Positions 1 to 8,546 of a DNA stretch of 64,000 nt are shown here, piece by piece; the stretch's first letter is position 1; the number at the start of each line of letters is the position of its first letter. The translations under genes and the position numbers were made by a program. The notes beneath the pieces were generated by a model. The model saw only the letters and a list, made by a program, of their open reading frames with translations. It was not told the DNA's origin and did no database searches. Source of the DNA: Pseudothauera lacus (GTDB lineage Bacteria; Pseudomonadota; Gammaproteobacteria; Burkholderiales; Rhodocyclaceae); NCBI RefSeq assembly GCF_003034845.1, contig NZ_PZKC01000007.1, forward strand, positions 1 to 64,000, in the 5' to 3' direction.

Positions 1-2
1 AG

Positions 3-410
3 GGCCCGGCCGCGCTGCCCCCGGTGCGCCACTACCTGAGCGTGCGCCGGCGCGGCCTGCGCGCCTTCGTCGATGTGCTGGGCATGATGCGCGCCACGCC
101 CATCGCCACCCTCACCTCATCCGGCCGCCCTCCTCGCGAACGCACCCTGGCCGCGGCCCTGATCGCCGGCATCGGCCTGCTCGCGCCGGTGTTGATGTGT
201 TTCCAGATCGCCCATGGCATTGCCATGCATACCTGCCGCACCCCGCACTGGCCTGCCACCCATGAAGCGCTCGCCGCCAGCGGCGGCCCCATGCGCCCGC
301 CTCCGGGCGCGAGCCCCGACCACCAGCCCCTGCAGCGCCACGAGCAGTTCATCGGCGCCTTCTGGCTGCTGTGCGCCATCGCCGGCTGGGCATGGCTGAT
401 CGGCAGGTGA
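3..410 (+). CDS. Unknown membrane protein, 5'-truncated by window edge
   Basis: The reading frame is open from the first codon in the window, so the true start is probably upstream; an in-frame GTG at 24 is the first start-like codon visible. The visible part is about 135 residues. It has one hydrophobic segment in the middle (rich in Leu, Ala, Ile, Gly) and a second near the C-terminus (GAFWLLCAIAGWAWLIG), separated by a polar, Pro-rich loop containing several His and Cys. That suggests the end of an inner-membrane protein with an exposed loop. I do not recognise the family. Coding is supported by GC-rich third positions and by the clean stop before an intergenic gap. Confidence 0.5.
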   Translation, partial: GPAALPPVRHYLSVRRRGLRAFVDVLGMMRATPIATLTSSGRPPRERTLAAALIAGIGLLAPVLMCFQIAHGIAMHTCRTPHWPATHEALAASGGPMRPPPGASPDHQPLQRHEQFIGAFWLLCAIAGWAWLIGR

Positions 411-567
411 AGGGCTGATGGTCATGGGCGGGCAGGCACGCCACCGGTCAACGCAGCGCCGAGGTACTGGGGCGACCAACACCCCTGTCCGCCATGCGGC
501 CTGGACCGAGGAGGTGACCTGGCCCTTCGCCCCCCCGGGCCGGCATTGAGAAGGCAGATACGGACTT

Positions 568-1491
568 ATGGAGTTTGAAGGGCTGATCAGTTCCTACCCC
601 GCGAATCGTCCACTCACGCGCGAGGAAATCGAGGATTACCTGCCTGTCGACCGGCGCAACGATGTCGAGCCGCAGTCGCAGCTGGCGGCCATACGTGCAA
701 ACTCGACCTTTCTGGAGCTCACCGACAAGTTCTTCGGAGCGAAGGGGCAGGCAAGCCTGGTCGCGTTACTGGTCATCGGCATTTCCATCCTGGCCATGGC
801 TGCGGCACTGATCAGTGTCGTGGACGGCATTGAGCAGGCGAGCCAGCAAGAGATGCTTGATGGGATGGCATTCCTCGCCATGACAACGCTGATCTTCATG
901 CCGCTCTTTGGTGCAGGCCTCTGGTTCTTGCTGAGCGAGTCCTTTTCCCTCACTCATTTCCCCATCCGTTTCAACCGCAGAAACCGCATGGTGTACGTCT
1001 TTCGAACCAACGGCAGCGTGCTTTGCGCACCGTGGGACGAGCTCTTCTTCACCCTCTGCCGGCAACCCCGGGGAGGCGGGTTGAGCCTGTGGGAGGTCAG
1101 GGCCCATGTCCTCGCCAGCGACGGCACGACGGTGCGCGAGACCTTCGCACTTCCCTTCGCTGCGAGACGCCACGAGCCGGCGCTGCTGTCACTGTGGGAG
1201 TTCGTCCGCCGCTACATGGAGGACGGTCCTCAGGACACTGTGCCGCGCATCGCACGCCTCACCCCGATCAGCCAGCAGCGGGAGCGCTTCTGGCATGGTT
1301 GCCGACGCCTGTGGTCAGAGTTGGTTGGCGGAGCACCGATGCCGGTCATGTTCGGCCTCCTGGCGCCACTCTTCACCCCTCTCGCCATCACCCGCCAGTT
1401 CGCCAAATGGACCAGCCGCATTCCGGTCTGGCCCGCGGAGGTCGAGGCCGCGTGCGAGATCGCCGCGGACGACCCGTACGTCAAGGAGTAA
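568..1491 (+). CDS. Membrane protein, probably DUF6708-like
   Basis: A 307-residue protein starting at ATG 568. After about 60 polar residues come two transmembrane helices (roughly residues 65-90 and 105-130). A cytoplasmic domain follows with the stretch FPIRFNRRNRMVYVFR and then a GSVLCAPWDELFF segment. This order (N-terminal helices, then an RFNRxxRxVYVFR-type beta domain) is what I remember of the DUF6708 family, which is often found near type VI secretion effectors. No secretion genes are visible here, although the left side is cut. The function is unknown. The family assignment is from memory of motifs and could be wrong; that the gene is real is much more certain. Confidence 0.6.
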   Translation: MEFEGLISSYPANRPLTREEIEDYLPVDRRNDVEPQSQLAAIRANSTFLELTDKFFGAKGQASLVALLVIGISILAMAAALISVVDGIEQASQQEMLDGMAFLAMTTLIFMPLFGAGLWFLLSESFSLTHFPIRFNRRNRMVYVFRTNGSVLCAPWDELFFTLCRQPRGGGLSLWEVRAHVLASDGTTVRETFALPFAARRHEPALLSLWEFVRRYMEDGPQDTVPRIARLTPISQQRERFWHGCRRLWSELVGGAPMPVMFGLLAPLFTPLAITRQFAKWTSRIPVWPAEVEAACEIAADDPYVKE

Positions 1492-1530
1492 CGTGCCTGT
1501 TCAGGGCAGCCCCATGGCGGGGCTCACCAC

Positions 1531-2517
1531 TCACTCCGCGGGCTGCGGCACAGGCACGAGGCGGTTGAGGCGGGATTGCAGCAGGGCAGCGGCCACCGGA
1601 GGCAGGAACAGGGCCCACAGGCTGGTGCCGAGCACTGAAGGAGGGGCTGGCAGGCCGTTTTCCTGGTACTTGCGCTGCAGGACCTCGGCAAGACTGGCGA
1701 CGGCGAAGAGCCACAGGAAGGGGATGAAGATGCCGCCGAGCAATGCCCCGCGCGGCGACATCAAAGCGCGCGATGGCGCCACCGCGGCGACTTCGCCATG
1801 CACGCGATACAACCAGTAGAGGCCATAGAACGGCACCAGGAAGAGCAGCGCGACCTGCAGCGGCGGCCTGCTCCGGGGGGTGAGTGCGTAACCCCGCTCC
1901 GGCGGCGGGCCGGCAAACATCTGCGCCGGCAGGGTGAGCAGCAGCGCGGCGCTGACCAGCACTGCAACTGCCGCCAGGTAAGGCACGCTGCGCATCTCCC
2001 AGAGGTCGTAGCTGACCCCTGCGAGCCCGTTGCTCAGCGTGCCGCCCGCAAACCCCAGCGTGGCGACGATGCCGAACGGGATGAGATAGGCTTCCGCGCC
2101 GCCTCGCCCGCCGGCGATGACGGCGGGCAGGATGAACACGAGCGCTCCGCCAGCGAGCCCGTGCAAAGCCCAGCCGATGGACATGCCCCAGAGCGGCAGA
2201 CCTTCCTGCATCACCACCAGCAACCCGCAGAAGGTCAAGGCGGCCAGCAGCACCATTGCAAGCAGAGGCTTCCACTTGATCGCCAGCCACGCCAGCGGCA
2301 GGCACAGCAGGGCCGACACGGCGCCGACCTGCCGGGTGTTGCCGAGCTCTGCCAGGCTTAGCCCGGAGCTGATGCGCAGATCCAGCAGTACCGAGCCCCG
2401 CGCGGCGCCGGAAAACACGTCGACAAGCACATAGGCGATCAACAGCGCCCAGAAGCGCCAGCTGCTGAGCTGATCAGCCCAGGTCCAGGACGCCGGTGGC
2501 GGCGCGGCGGCGGCCAT
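1531..2517 (-). CDS. Polytopic membrane protein of unknown function
   Basis: A 328-residue protein with about eight to nine hydrophobic helices spread over its length. Its ATG (2515-2517) overlaps the stop of the upstream CAP-domain gene by one base (TGATG), so the two are probably translationally coupled and form an operon. An alternative TTG start lies one codon earlier. The alternating helices and the Gly-rich GWALHGLAGGALVFILP region recall a partial MFS-like fold, but no transporter signature is clear. The pairing with an exported PEP-CTERM protein is the only functional hint. It could be a transporter or a membrane scaffold. Confidence 0.6.
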   Translation of the reverse strand: MAAAAPPPASWTWADQLSSWRFWALLIAYVLVDVFSGAARGSVLLDLRISSGLSLAELGNTRQVGAVSALLCLPLAWLAIKWKPLLAMVLLAALTFCGLLVVMQEGLPLWGMSIGWALHGLAGGALVFILPAVIAGGRGGAEAYLIPFGIVATLGFAGGTLSNGLAGVSYDLWEMRSVPYLAAVAVLVSAALLLTLPAQMFAGPPPERGYALTPRSRPPLQVALLFLVPFYGLYWLYRVHGEVAAVAPSRALMSPRGALLGGIFIPFLWLFAVASLAEVLQRKYQENGLPAPPSVLGTSLWALFLPPVAAALLQSRLNRLVPVPQPAE

Positions 2518-3101
2518 CAAGCGGCGTGGCTCGGGCCGGCGGCGGCGCGACGGCGGGCGGCGAGGCCCAGCAGACCCAGCCCGGCGAGCAGCATGGCGTA
2601 GGCGTGGGGCTCGGGAACGGGGGCGAGGGTGCCGAAGTTCTGCACCCAGTAGTGGCGGTAGTCGCTGCTGCCGAGGTAGTAGTAGCCGACGCCGATGCCC
2701 AGCCAGTCGGGGTTGAGGATGTTGGCACGGTGGCCTGCGCTGTCCATCCAGCCGGCCACCACGGCGGCCGCGGTGCTGTAGCCGGCGGCGATGTTCTCGC
2801 CGATGCCGGCCAGCGGGTAGTAACTGTAGATGCGCTCGCTCCAGACGCCGCCGTCGCAGCTGTTGTGGGAGAAGCAGCCGTTGCTGGCCATGTCGTGGGC
2901 GTGGGCGCGGGCAGCTGCCTGCAGGCGGCTGTCAAAGCTCAGCGCACCGAGGCCGGCGTTGGCACGCTCCAGATTGACCAGCTCGATGACCGCGCCTTCG
3001 AACTCGGCGGAGAAGTAGTCGGCCTGCGCGACCGCCGGCAGTGCGGCGGTGGCGGCGAGGACGGCGGCGGGGAAGGCGGCGAGAAGGCGCTGGACGGGCA
3101 T
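2517..3101 (-). CDS. Exported CAP (SCP/PR-1) domain protein with PEP-CTERM signal
   Basis: 194 residues. I chose the ATG at 3099-3101 because GGAGGA sits about eight bases before it and a signal peptide follows (AFPAAVLAATAALPAVAQA). The CAP domain covers roughly residues 35-160: LVNLERANAG, the HDMASNGCFSHNS region with the His typical of the fold, GENIAAGY, and HRANILNPDW. The C-terminus carries a PEP-CTERM anchor: VPEP, then a hydrophobic helix (AMLLAGLGLLGLA), then an Arg cluster. PEP-CTERM proteins are sorted by an exosortase, usually in bacteria making exopolysaccharide or floc. No exosortase is in this window. The role of bacterial CAP domains is largely unknown; some are lipid-binding or proteolytic. 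Confidence 0.85.
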   Translation of the reverse strand: MPVQRLLAAFPAAVLAATAALPAVAQADYFSAEFEGAVIELVNLERANAGLGALSFDSRLQAAARAHAHDMASNGCFSHNSCDGGVWSERIYSYYPLAGIGENIAAGYSTAAAVVAGWMDSAGHRANILNPDWLGIGVGYYYLGSSDYRHYWVQNFGTLAPVPEPHAYAMLLAGLGLLGLAARRRAAAGPSHAA

Positions 3102-3267
3102 GGGATGAGTCCTCCGGTTTATGGCTGCAGCATTATGAGAGCACAATGACATGCACACAAGTGTGCCGCGCAGCGCGCGGTGCGCGGCATGCCGGCGGCG
3201 CCCCTGCTCGACGGCATGGGCCTGCCTCCGATACAGTTCTGCATTTGCCCACTCCGCCCCTCCTCCC

Positions 3268-4797
3268 GTGCGCCTGTTCCGCCTGATCAAGATCGTTTCC
3301 GTCGGCCTGCGCTTCGGCCTCGACCGCATGGTGCTCGATGCCGACAGCAGCGGCCGTCTGGCGCGCCTGTGGAACGTGCTGTTCTTCTGGCGCCGTTTTC
3401 GCGAACCGCGCGCGGTGCGCCTGCGCCGTGCGCTGGAGTCACTGGGGCCGATCTTCGTCAAGTTCGGGCAGATGCTGTCCACCCGCCGCGATCTGCTGCC
3501 GCCGGATCTCGCTGACGAACTGGCGCTGCTGCAGGACCGCGTGCCGCCCTTCCCCACCGCACAGGCGCTGGCGCTGCTGGAGGGTTTCTACGGCCGCCCG
3601 GTGGACGAGGTGTTCCGCGATTTCGAGCGCACCCCGGTGGCCTCTGCCTCGGTGGCGCAGGTCCATTTTGCCCGCCTGCCGGATGGCACCGAGGTGGCGG
3701 TGAAGGTGCTGCGCCCGGGCATCGAACGCGTCATTGCCCATGATCTGGCGCTGCTGGAGGTGGCGGCGATGCTGCTCGACCGCCTGTGGCCGGAGGGGCG
3801 GCGGCTGAAGCCGCGCGAGGTGGTGGCGGAGTTTGCCAAGCACCTCGCCGACGAGCTCGACCTGATGCGCGAGGCCGCCAACTGCTCGCAGCTGCGGCGC
3901 AACTTCACCGAGTCGCAACTGCTGATCGTGCCCGAGGTGTATTGGGACTGGTGCGGCAAGTCGGTGATGGTGATGGAGCGCATGCACGGGGTGCCGATCT
4001 CGCAGACCCAGGCGCTGCTGGCGCAGGGCACGGATCTGTCGAAGCTGTCGCGCGCGGGGGTGGAGATCTTCTTCACCCAGGTCTTCCGCGACGGCTTCTT
4101 CCATGCCGACATGCACCCCGGCAACATCTTCGTGCATGCCGACGGGCGCTACATCGCGCTCGACTTCGGCATCATGGGCACGCTCACCGATGTCGACAAG
4201 AACTACCTGGCGACCAACTTCCTGGCCTTCTTCAAGCGCGACTACAAGCGCGTCGCGCAGGCCCACATCGACGCCGGCTGGGTACCCGCGAAGACCCGCG
4301 TGGACGAGTTCGAGAGCGCCATCCGCGCGGTGTGCGAGCCGATCTTCGACAAGCCGCTGAAGGACATCTCCTTCGGCAAGACGCTGCTGCGCCTGTTCCA
4401 GACCGCGCGCCGCTTCGAGATGGAAGTGCAGCCGCAGCTGGTGCTGCTGCAGAAGACCCTGCTCAACATCGAGGGGCTGGGCCGCCAGCTCGACCCCGAG
4501 CTGGATCTGTGGAAGACCGCCAAACCTTTCCTGGAACGCTGGATGAACGAGCAGATGGGCTGGCGCGCGGTGCTGCGCGGGGTGCGCGAAGAGGCCCCGG
4601 CATGGGCCGGCACGCTGCCGCAACTGCCCCGCCTGGTGCATCACGCGCTGACCGAACCGTCGCGCCAGCAGCTCGCCATTCGCGACGAGCTCGACCGCCT
4701 CAACACCACCCAGCGCCAGCAAAGCCGCATCCTCGCCATTGTCGGCCTGCTGCTGGCGGCACTGGTGGGACTGGAAGTGCTGCGCCTGCTCGGCTGA
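3268..4797 (+). CDS. ubiB: Ubiquinone biosynthesis kinase-like protein UbiB
   Basis: 509 residues from GTG 3268. The frame is open further upstream, but the UbiB family begins near this residue (a short lead into LxRLIKIxSxGLRFGLD), so the GTG is preferred over an ATG at 3151. Family motifs are clear: [20 protein letters not shown] (the KxGQ motif), an Ala-rich ASASVAQVH nucleotide loop, VAVKVLRPG with the invariant Lys, HADMHPGNI and ALDFGIMG (catalytic-loop and metal-binding motifs). A C-terminal hydrophobic helix ends the protein. UbiB is an atypical kinase/ATPase of the inner membrane that supports coenzyme Q synthesis. It is encoded 2.6 kb before ubiUVT, but not in the same transcription unit because a symporter gene intervenes. 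Confidence 0.93.
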   Translation: MRLFRLIKIVSVGLRFGLDRMVLDADSSGRLARLWNVLFFWRRFREPRAVRLRRALESLGPIFVKFGQMLSTRRDLLPPDLADELALLQDRVPPFPTAQALALLEGFYGRPVDEVFRDFERTPVASASVAQVHFARLPDGTEVAVKVLRPGIERVIAHDLALLEVAAMLLDRLWPEGRRLKPREVVAEFAKHLADELDLMREAANCSQLRRNFTESQLLIVPEVYWDWCGKSVMVMERMHGVPISQTQALLAQGTDLSKLSRAGVEIFFTQVFRDGFFHADMHPGNIFVHADGRYIALDFGIMGTLTDVDKNYLATNFLAFFKRDYKRVAQAHIDAGWVPAKTRVDEFESAIRAVCEPIFDKPLKDISFGKTLLRLFQTARRFEMEVQPQLVLLQKTLLNIEGLGRQLDPELDLWKTAKPFLERWMNEQMGWRAVLRGVREEAPAWAGTLPQLPRLVHHALTEPSRQQLAIRDELDRLNTTQRQQSRILAIVGLLLAALVGLEVLRLLG

Positions 4798-4807
4798 GCT
4801 CAGAGCC

Positions 4808-5710
4808 GTGGCGAGCGTTTCCCGCACCCTCGCCGTGGTCGCCGCCGCGTCCGCCGCCGGCGCACCGCGCCGCGGCCCCGAGCAGGGCCCCGGGGCGTTG
4901 CTCGGGGCCGGCCTCACCCAGGCCTTGCAGGACGCTGGCTGTGCGATGGCCGGCACCACGCTGCTGGAAGCGCAGGACGCCCCCGCCTGCGGCACGCCGA
5001 TGCACCAGCGTCTGCAGGCCTGCGCCGACTATGCCCGGCGTCTGGCGGAGCGCATCGCCACGCTCCCTGCGGCGCACACCGCGCTGGTAATCGGCGGCGA
5101 TCACGCGGTGGCCGCAGGCAGCTGGCGCGGCGTCGGGGTGCGCCAGGGCGATGGCGGCGCACCGGGACTGTTGTGGATCGACGCCCATCTCGACAGCCAC
5201 ACCGACGCCACCACCCATTCGGGCAACATCCACGGCATGCCGCTGGCGGCCCTGCTCGGCGAGGGCGCGGCGGCACTGACCGGGCTGCGCGGCCCCGCGC
5301 TCGACCCGGCGCGCACCTGCGTTCTCGGTGCGCGCGCCTGGGAGGGCGAGGAGCGCGCCCTGCTGCAGCGCCTCGGCGTACGCATCTTCGAGATGGCGGA
5401 GATCCGCCGGCGCGGCCTCGACGCGGTGTTTGCCGAGGCGCTGCGGATTGCCCGCGGCAAGGGTGGCGGCTTCGGCGTCAGCCTCGACCTCGACGCCATC
5501 GACCCGCAGCAGATGCCCGCCGTGCTGTGCCCGGAGGCCGGCGGCATCGATGCCGGCGAACTCGCCACGGCGCTGCGCACCCTGCGCGGCTGCGCCGATC
5601 TGCGCGCACTGGAAATCACCGAATACGTGCCCGCGCTGGACCCCGATGGGGGCTGCGCGCGACTGGTGATCGACCTGGCCTGCGCGGCACTGGGGCGGCG
5701 ATCCGGCTGA
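4808..5710 (+). CDS. Arginase/agmatinase-family ureohydrolase
   Basis: 300 residues from GTG 4808, ten bases after the ubiB stop. The metal-binding signatures of the ureohydrolase fold are all present: GGDHA (normally GGDHS), DAHLDSHT (the DAHxD site), GNIHGMPLA, and SLDLDAIDP with both metal-ligating Asp. The GNIHGMPL block and the lack of an agmatinase-type N-terminal extension favour arginase (RocF-like: arginine to ornithine plus urea) over agmatinase. The substrate cannot be fixed from sequence; formimidoylglutamase or another guanidine hydrolase is possible. It may be cotranscribed with ubiB, but no functional link is evident. Confidence 0.8.
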   Translation: MASVSRTLAVVAAASAAGAPRRGPEQGPGALLGAGLTQALQDAGCAMAGTTLLEAQDAPACGTPMHQRLQACADYARRLAERIATLPAAHTALVIGGDHAVAAGSWRGVGVRQGDGGAPGLLWIDAHLDSHTDATTHSGNIHGMPLAALLGEGAAALTGLRGPALDPARTCVLGARAWEGEERALLQRLGVRIFEMAEIRRRGLDAVFAEALRIARGKGGGFGVSLDLDAIDPQQMPAVLCPEAGGIDAGELATALRTLRGCADLRALEITEYVPALDPDGGCARLVIDLACAALGRRSG

Positions 5711-5798
5711 TGCACCACCGTTGTGCGCCATAAGCGGCAACTTGCGCGCAATTGGGTGCCGTTTCATCGCGTTTTACCCCCACGGCAGCGGTATTCGT

Positions 5799-5807
5799 TG
5801 CTACACT
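5799..5807 (+). promoter_or_regulatory. Possible extended -10 promoter for symporter gene
   Basis: TG-N-TACACT lies 50 bases before the symporter ATG and fits an extended -10 element. No convincing -35 hexamer is seen at the usual distance. This is inference from sequence shape only. Confidence 0.3.
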
Positions 5808-5856
5808 TCGCCCCGCTGAATTCCACCCCTCGTTGAACCGTGCGGAGAGGCCGCCC

Positions 5857-7317
5857 ATGCTGCTCTGGCTCGTTGTCGCCTACCTCGTCATTTCCATCGG
5901 CATCGGCCTGGTGGCCGCCACCAAGGTGCACAACGCCCGCGACTACATCGTCGCCGGCCGCAACCTGCCGATGTACATCGTGCTGGCCATGGTGTTCGCC
6001 ACCTGGTTCGGCGCCGAAACCGTGCTCGGCATCTCCGCGACCTTCATCGACGAGGGCTTCCGCGGACTGATCTCCGACCCCCTCGGGGCCTCGATCTGCC
6101 TGGTGCTGTTCGGCCTCATCTTCGCCCGCCCGCTGTACCGCATGAATCTGCTCACCCTGGGCGACTTCTTCCGCGTGCGCTACAACCGCAGCACCGAACT
6201 GATCCTCTCGCTGTGCATCATCGCCTCCTACCTGGGCTGGGTGGGCGCGCAGATCGCCGCGCTGGGCCTGGTCTTCAACGTACTCTCCGACGGTGTGGTG
6301 ACCATGAACCAGGGCATGGTGATCGGCGCCGCGGTGGTGCTGCTGTACACCCTGTTCGGCGGCATGTGGTCGGTGGCCATCACCACCTTCGTGCAGATGA
6401 TCGTCATCGTCGCCGGCCTGCTCTACGTCACCTGGCTGGCGGGCGACATGGCCGGCGGCTTCAATACCGTGATCGAACGCGCTGCGGCCGACGGCAAGTT
6501 CGAGTGGCTGCCCAGCCTCGACGCCCTCGACATGCTGGCGTGGACCGCCGCGCTGCTCACCATGGCGCTGGGCTCGATCCCGCAGCAGGACGTCTTCCAG
6601 CGCGTCAATTCGTCGAAGAACGAGCGCATCGCGGTGTGGGGGACCACGCTGGGCGGGGTGAGCTACTTCTTCTTCGCCGCGGTGCCGCTGTTCCTCGCCT
6701 ACTCGGCGACGCTGATCGACCCCGGGATGGTCGAGCGCCTGATGGACGAGGACACGCAGCTGATCCTGCCGCACCTGATCGTCAACTACATGCCCTTCGC
6801 CGCCCAGGTGATCTTCTTCGGCGCCCTGCTGTCGGTGATCATGAGTACCGCCTCGGGCACCCTGCTGGCACCGTCGGTGACCTTCTCGGAGAACATCCTG
6901 CGCGGCTTCATCCCCAACATGAGCGACCGCCAGTTCCTGTGGAGCACGCGCATCACCGTGGCGGTGTTCGCCGTGCTGGTGACCATCTACGCCACCTCCA
7001 CCGAAACCACCATCCACCACATGGTGGAGAACGCCTACCGCGTCACCCTGGCCGGCGCCTTCGTGCCGCTGGCCGCCGGGCTGTTCTGGAAGCGTGCCAA
7101 CAACCTCGGCGCCGCGCTGGCGATCGCCTTCGGCATGGCGACCTGGCTGCTGCTCGAATTCACCGTACCGGAAGGCGACGTCGAACCGCAGCTGATCGGC
7201 CTGGTTGCGGCCATCATCGGCATGCTCATCGGCGGCTACCTCGGCCCGCAAAGCCATCACCGCCCGCACGCCGGCCACCATCGCGCCGCTGCCGCCACGC
7301 ACCACGTCGCACGCTGA
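5857..7317 (+). CDS. Sodium:solute symporter (SSS family)
   Basis: 486 residues. The ATG at 5857 is preferred because GGAGAGG precedes it and the first transmembrane helix begins at once (MLLWLVVAYLVISIGIGL). About thirteen helices follow. SSS family features visible are the early RDYIVAGRNLP motif, the AxxFATWFGAETVLG helix and the GSIPQQDVFQRVNSSK loop typical of proline/pantothenate/choline-type symporters. It ends in a His-rich cytoplasmic tail (HHRPHAGHHRAAAATHH), which might bind metal. The substrate is not determinable. It is a lone gene between the arginase homologue and the ubiU regulatory region. Confidence 0.85.
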   Translation: MLLWLVVAYLVISIGIGLVAATKVHNARDYIVAGRNLPMYIVLAMVFATWFGAETVLGISATFIDEGFRGLISDPLGASICLVLFGLIFARPLYRMNLLTLGDFFRVRYNRSTELILSLCIIASYLGWVGAQIAALGLVFNVLSDGVVTMNQGMVIGAAVVLLYTLFGGMWSVAITTFVQMIVIVAGLLYVTWLAGDMAGGFNTVIERAAADGKFEWLPSLDALDMLAWTAALLTMALGSIPQQDVFQRVNSSKNERIAVWGTTLGGVSYFFFAAVPLFLAYSATLIDPGMVERLMDEDTQLILPHLIVNYMPFAAQVIFFGALLSVIMSTASGTLLAPSVTFSENILRGFIPNMSDRQFLWSTRITVAVFAVLVTIYATSTETTIHHMVENAYRVTLAGAFVPLAAGLFWKRANNLGAALAIAFGMATWLLLEFTVPEGDVEPQLIGLVAAIIGMLIGGYLGPQSHHRPHAGHHRAAAATHHVAR

Positions 7318-7339
7318 GCGCAGGCGCCGCGACCCGCCC

Positions 7340-7353
7340 TTGACCCCGGTCAA
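7340..7353 (+). promoter_or_regulatory. FNR/ANR-type operator upstream of ubiU
   Basis: The 14-mer TTGACCCCGGTCAA is a perfect palindrome with the spacing of an FNR box (TTGAT-N4-ATCAA) and one changed base per half-site. Its centre is 63.5 bp before the ubiU ATG. If it acts as a class II site (-41.5), transcription would start near 7388, and TAAGGT at 7376-7381 would be the -10. In E. coli, ubiU-ubiV are induced by Fnr in anoxia, which makes this location meaningful. Binding is inferred. Confidence 0.6.
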
Positions 7354-7378
7354 CGCACGGGCGCGGCACAGCGAATAA

Positions 7379-7407
7379 GGTTGCGGGGCTTTTTTCGCCC
7401 CGCAACC
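7379..7407 (+). terminator. Perfect 11-bp hairpin abutting the ubiU start codon
   Basis: GGTTGCGGGGC and GCCCCGCAACC pair perfectly around a TTTTTTC loop. The second arm ends two bases before the ubiU ATG at 7410. The T-run lies in the loop rather than after the stem, so it is not a textbook terminator. It would still fold in any transcript reading through from the symporter gene and would cover the ubiU ribosome-binding region. Confidence 0.5.
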
Positions 7408-7409
7408 AA

Positions 7410-8423
7410 ATGAACCCCTCCCAACGCATCGAACTGGTCTGTCCGGCAGGCAGCCTGCCCGCGCTCAAGACCGCCATCGACCACGGCGCCGACTGCGTCT
7501 ACCTCGGCTTCAAGGACGCCACCAACGCGCGCAATTTCACCGGGCTCAACTTCGACCCGGCGAGCATGCGCGAAGGCGTGCGCTACGCCCACCAGCGCGG
7601 CCGCAAGGTGCTGCTGGCGCTCAACACCTACCCGCAGGCCGGCAACTGGGGCGACTGGACCGCCGCGGTGGACCGCGCCGCCGAGATGGAACTGGACGCG
7701 GTCATCCTCGCCGACCCCGGGCTGATGGCCTACGCCGCCAAGACCCATCCGCAGCTGCGCCTGCACCTCTCGGTGCAGGGCTCGGCAACCAGCTACGAGG
7801 CGATCAATTTCTACCATGAGCGCTTCGGCATCCAGCGCGCGGTGCTGCCGCGCGTGCTCTCGCTGGCCCAGGTGGAACAGGTGATCGCCAACACCCCGGT
7901 GGAGATCGAGGTATTCGGCTTCGGCGGGCTGTGCGTGATGGTGGAAGGGCGCTGCGCGCTGTCGGCCTACGCCACCGGCGAGTCGCCCAACTGCAACGGC
8001 GCCTGCTCGCCCGGCAAGCATGTGCGCTGGGAGCAGACCCCGCAGGGCATGGAGACGCGGCTGAACGGCATCCTCATCGACCGCTTCGCCGACGGCGAGC
8101 GCGCCGGCTACCCCACGCTGTGCAAGGGCCGCTTCGACGTCAATGGCGAGACCTACTACGCCATCGAGGAGCCCACCAGCCTGAACACCCTCGAACTGCT
8201 GCCCGAGATCGCCCGCGCGGGCGTGCGCGCGATCAAGATCGAGGGCCGCCAGCGCAGCCCGGCCTACGTTACCCAGGTCACCAAGGTGTGGCGTGCGGCG
8301 CTCGACCGCGTGATGGCCGACGCCGACAACTTCACCGTGCAGCCGGCGTGGATGGCCGAGCTCAACAAGGTCTCGGAAGGCCAGAGCCACACCCTGGGCG
8401 CCTACTACCGGCCGTGGAAGTAA
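7410..8423 (+). CDS. ubiU: O2-independent ubiquinone hydroxylation protein UbiU (U32 family)
   Basis: 337 residues. The protein belongs to peptidase family U32 and matches UbiU: ELVCPAGSLPALKTAIDHGADCVYLG at the start, and the four Cys that ligate the [4Fe-4S] cluster in E. coli UbiU (C169, C176, C193, C232) align with C175, C182, C199 and C238 here. With UbiV it forms a heterodimer needed for ring hydroxylations of ubiquinone without oxygen (prephenate is the oxygen donor in E. coli). No Shine-Dalgarno sequence precedes the ATG, which directly follows a hairpin. ubiV and ubiT follow on the same strand. Confidence 0.93.
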   Translation: MNPSQRIELVCPAGSLPALKTAIDHGADCVYLGFKDATNARNFTGLNFDPASMREGVRYAHQRGRKVLLALNTYPQAGNWGDWTAAVDRAAEMELDAVILADPGLMAYAAKTHPQLRLHLSVQGSATSYEAINFYHERFGIQRAVLPRVLSLAQVEQVIANTPVEIEVFGFGGLCVMVEGRCALSAYATGESPNCNGACSPGKHVRWEQTPQGMETRLNGILIDRFADGERAGYPTLCKGRFDVNGETYYAIEEPTSLNTLELLPEIARAGVRAIKIEGRQRSPAYVTQVTKVWRAALDRVMADADNFTVQPAWMAELNKVSEGQSHTLGAYYRPWK

Positions 8424-8447
8424 GCGCGCGTACGCACCGATACCACA

Positions 8448-8521
8448 CCGTTCGGGCTGAGCGTGTCGAAGCCCGATTGCCTCCGCCGGGAATCGCCCTT
8501 CGACATGCTCAGGGCGAACGG
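8448..8521. repeat. REP-like inverted repeat, family 1, copy 1
   Basis: The arms CCGTTCGGGCTGAGCGTGTC and CGACATGCTCAGGGCGAACG face each other across a short spacer between ubiU and ubiV. At least three further near-identical copies (23513, 30591, 32528) and one degenerate one (about 20414) lie in other intergenic gaps. The transcript would form a stem-loop between the two genes. Confidence 0.8.
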
Positions 8522-8546
8522 TGGCGGAAAGACCAATGAGATTGCC

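Noticed and set aside
1106-1819. Long open frames overlapping the DUF6708-like and membrane genes
   Set aside because: They are frames opposite or shifted to real genes in GC-rich DNA, with Arg/Ala/Pro/Ser-rich composition and no domains.
3151-3267. N-terminal extension of UbiB from ATG 3151
   Set aside because: The 39 extra residues are rich in Arg, Cys and Ala, unlike the family, and UbiB similarity begins at the GTG at 3268.
3439-4995. 518-codon antisense frame over ubiB
   Set aside because: Composition is His, Gln and Arg-rich without structure; the + strand carries a complete UbiB.
5764-7353. 529-codon antisense frame over the symporter
   Set aside because: It mirrors the symporter codons (Gly/His/Gln-rich) and has no helices or domains.
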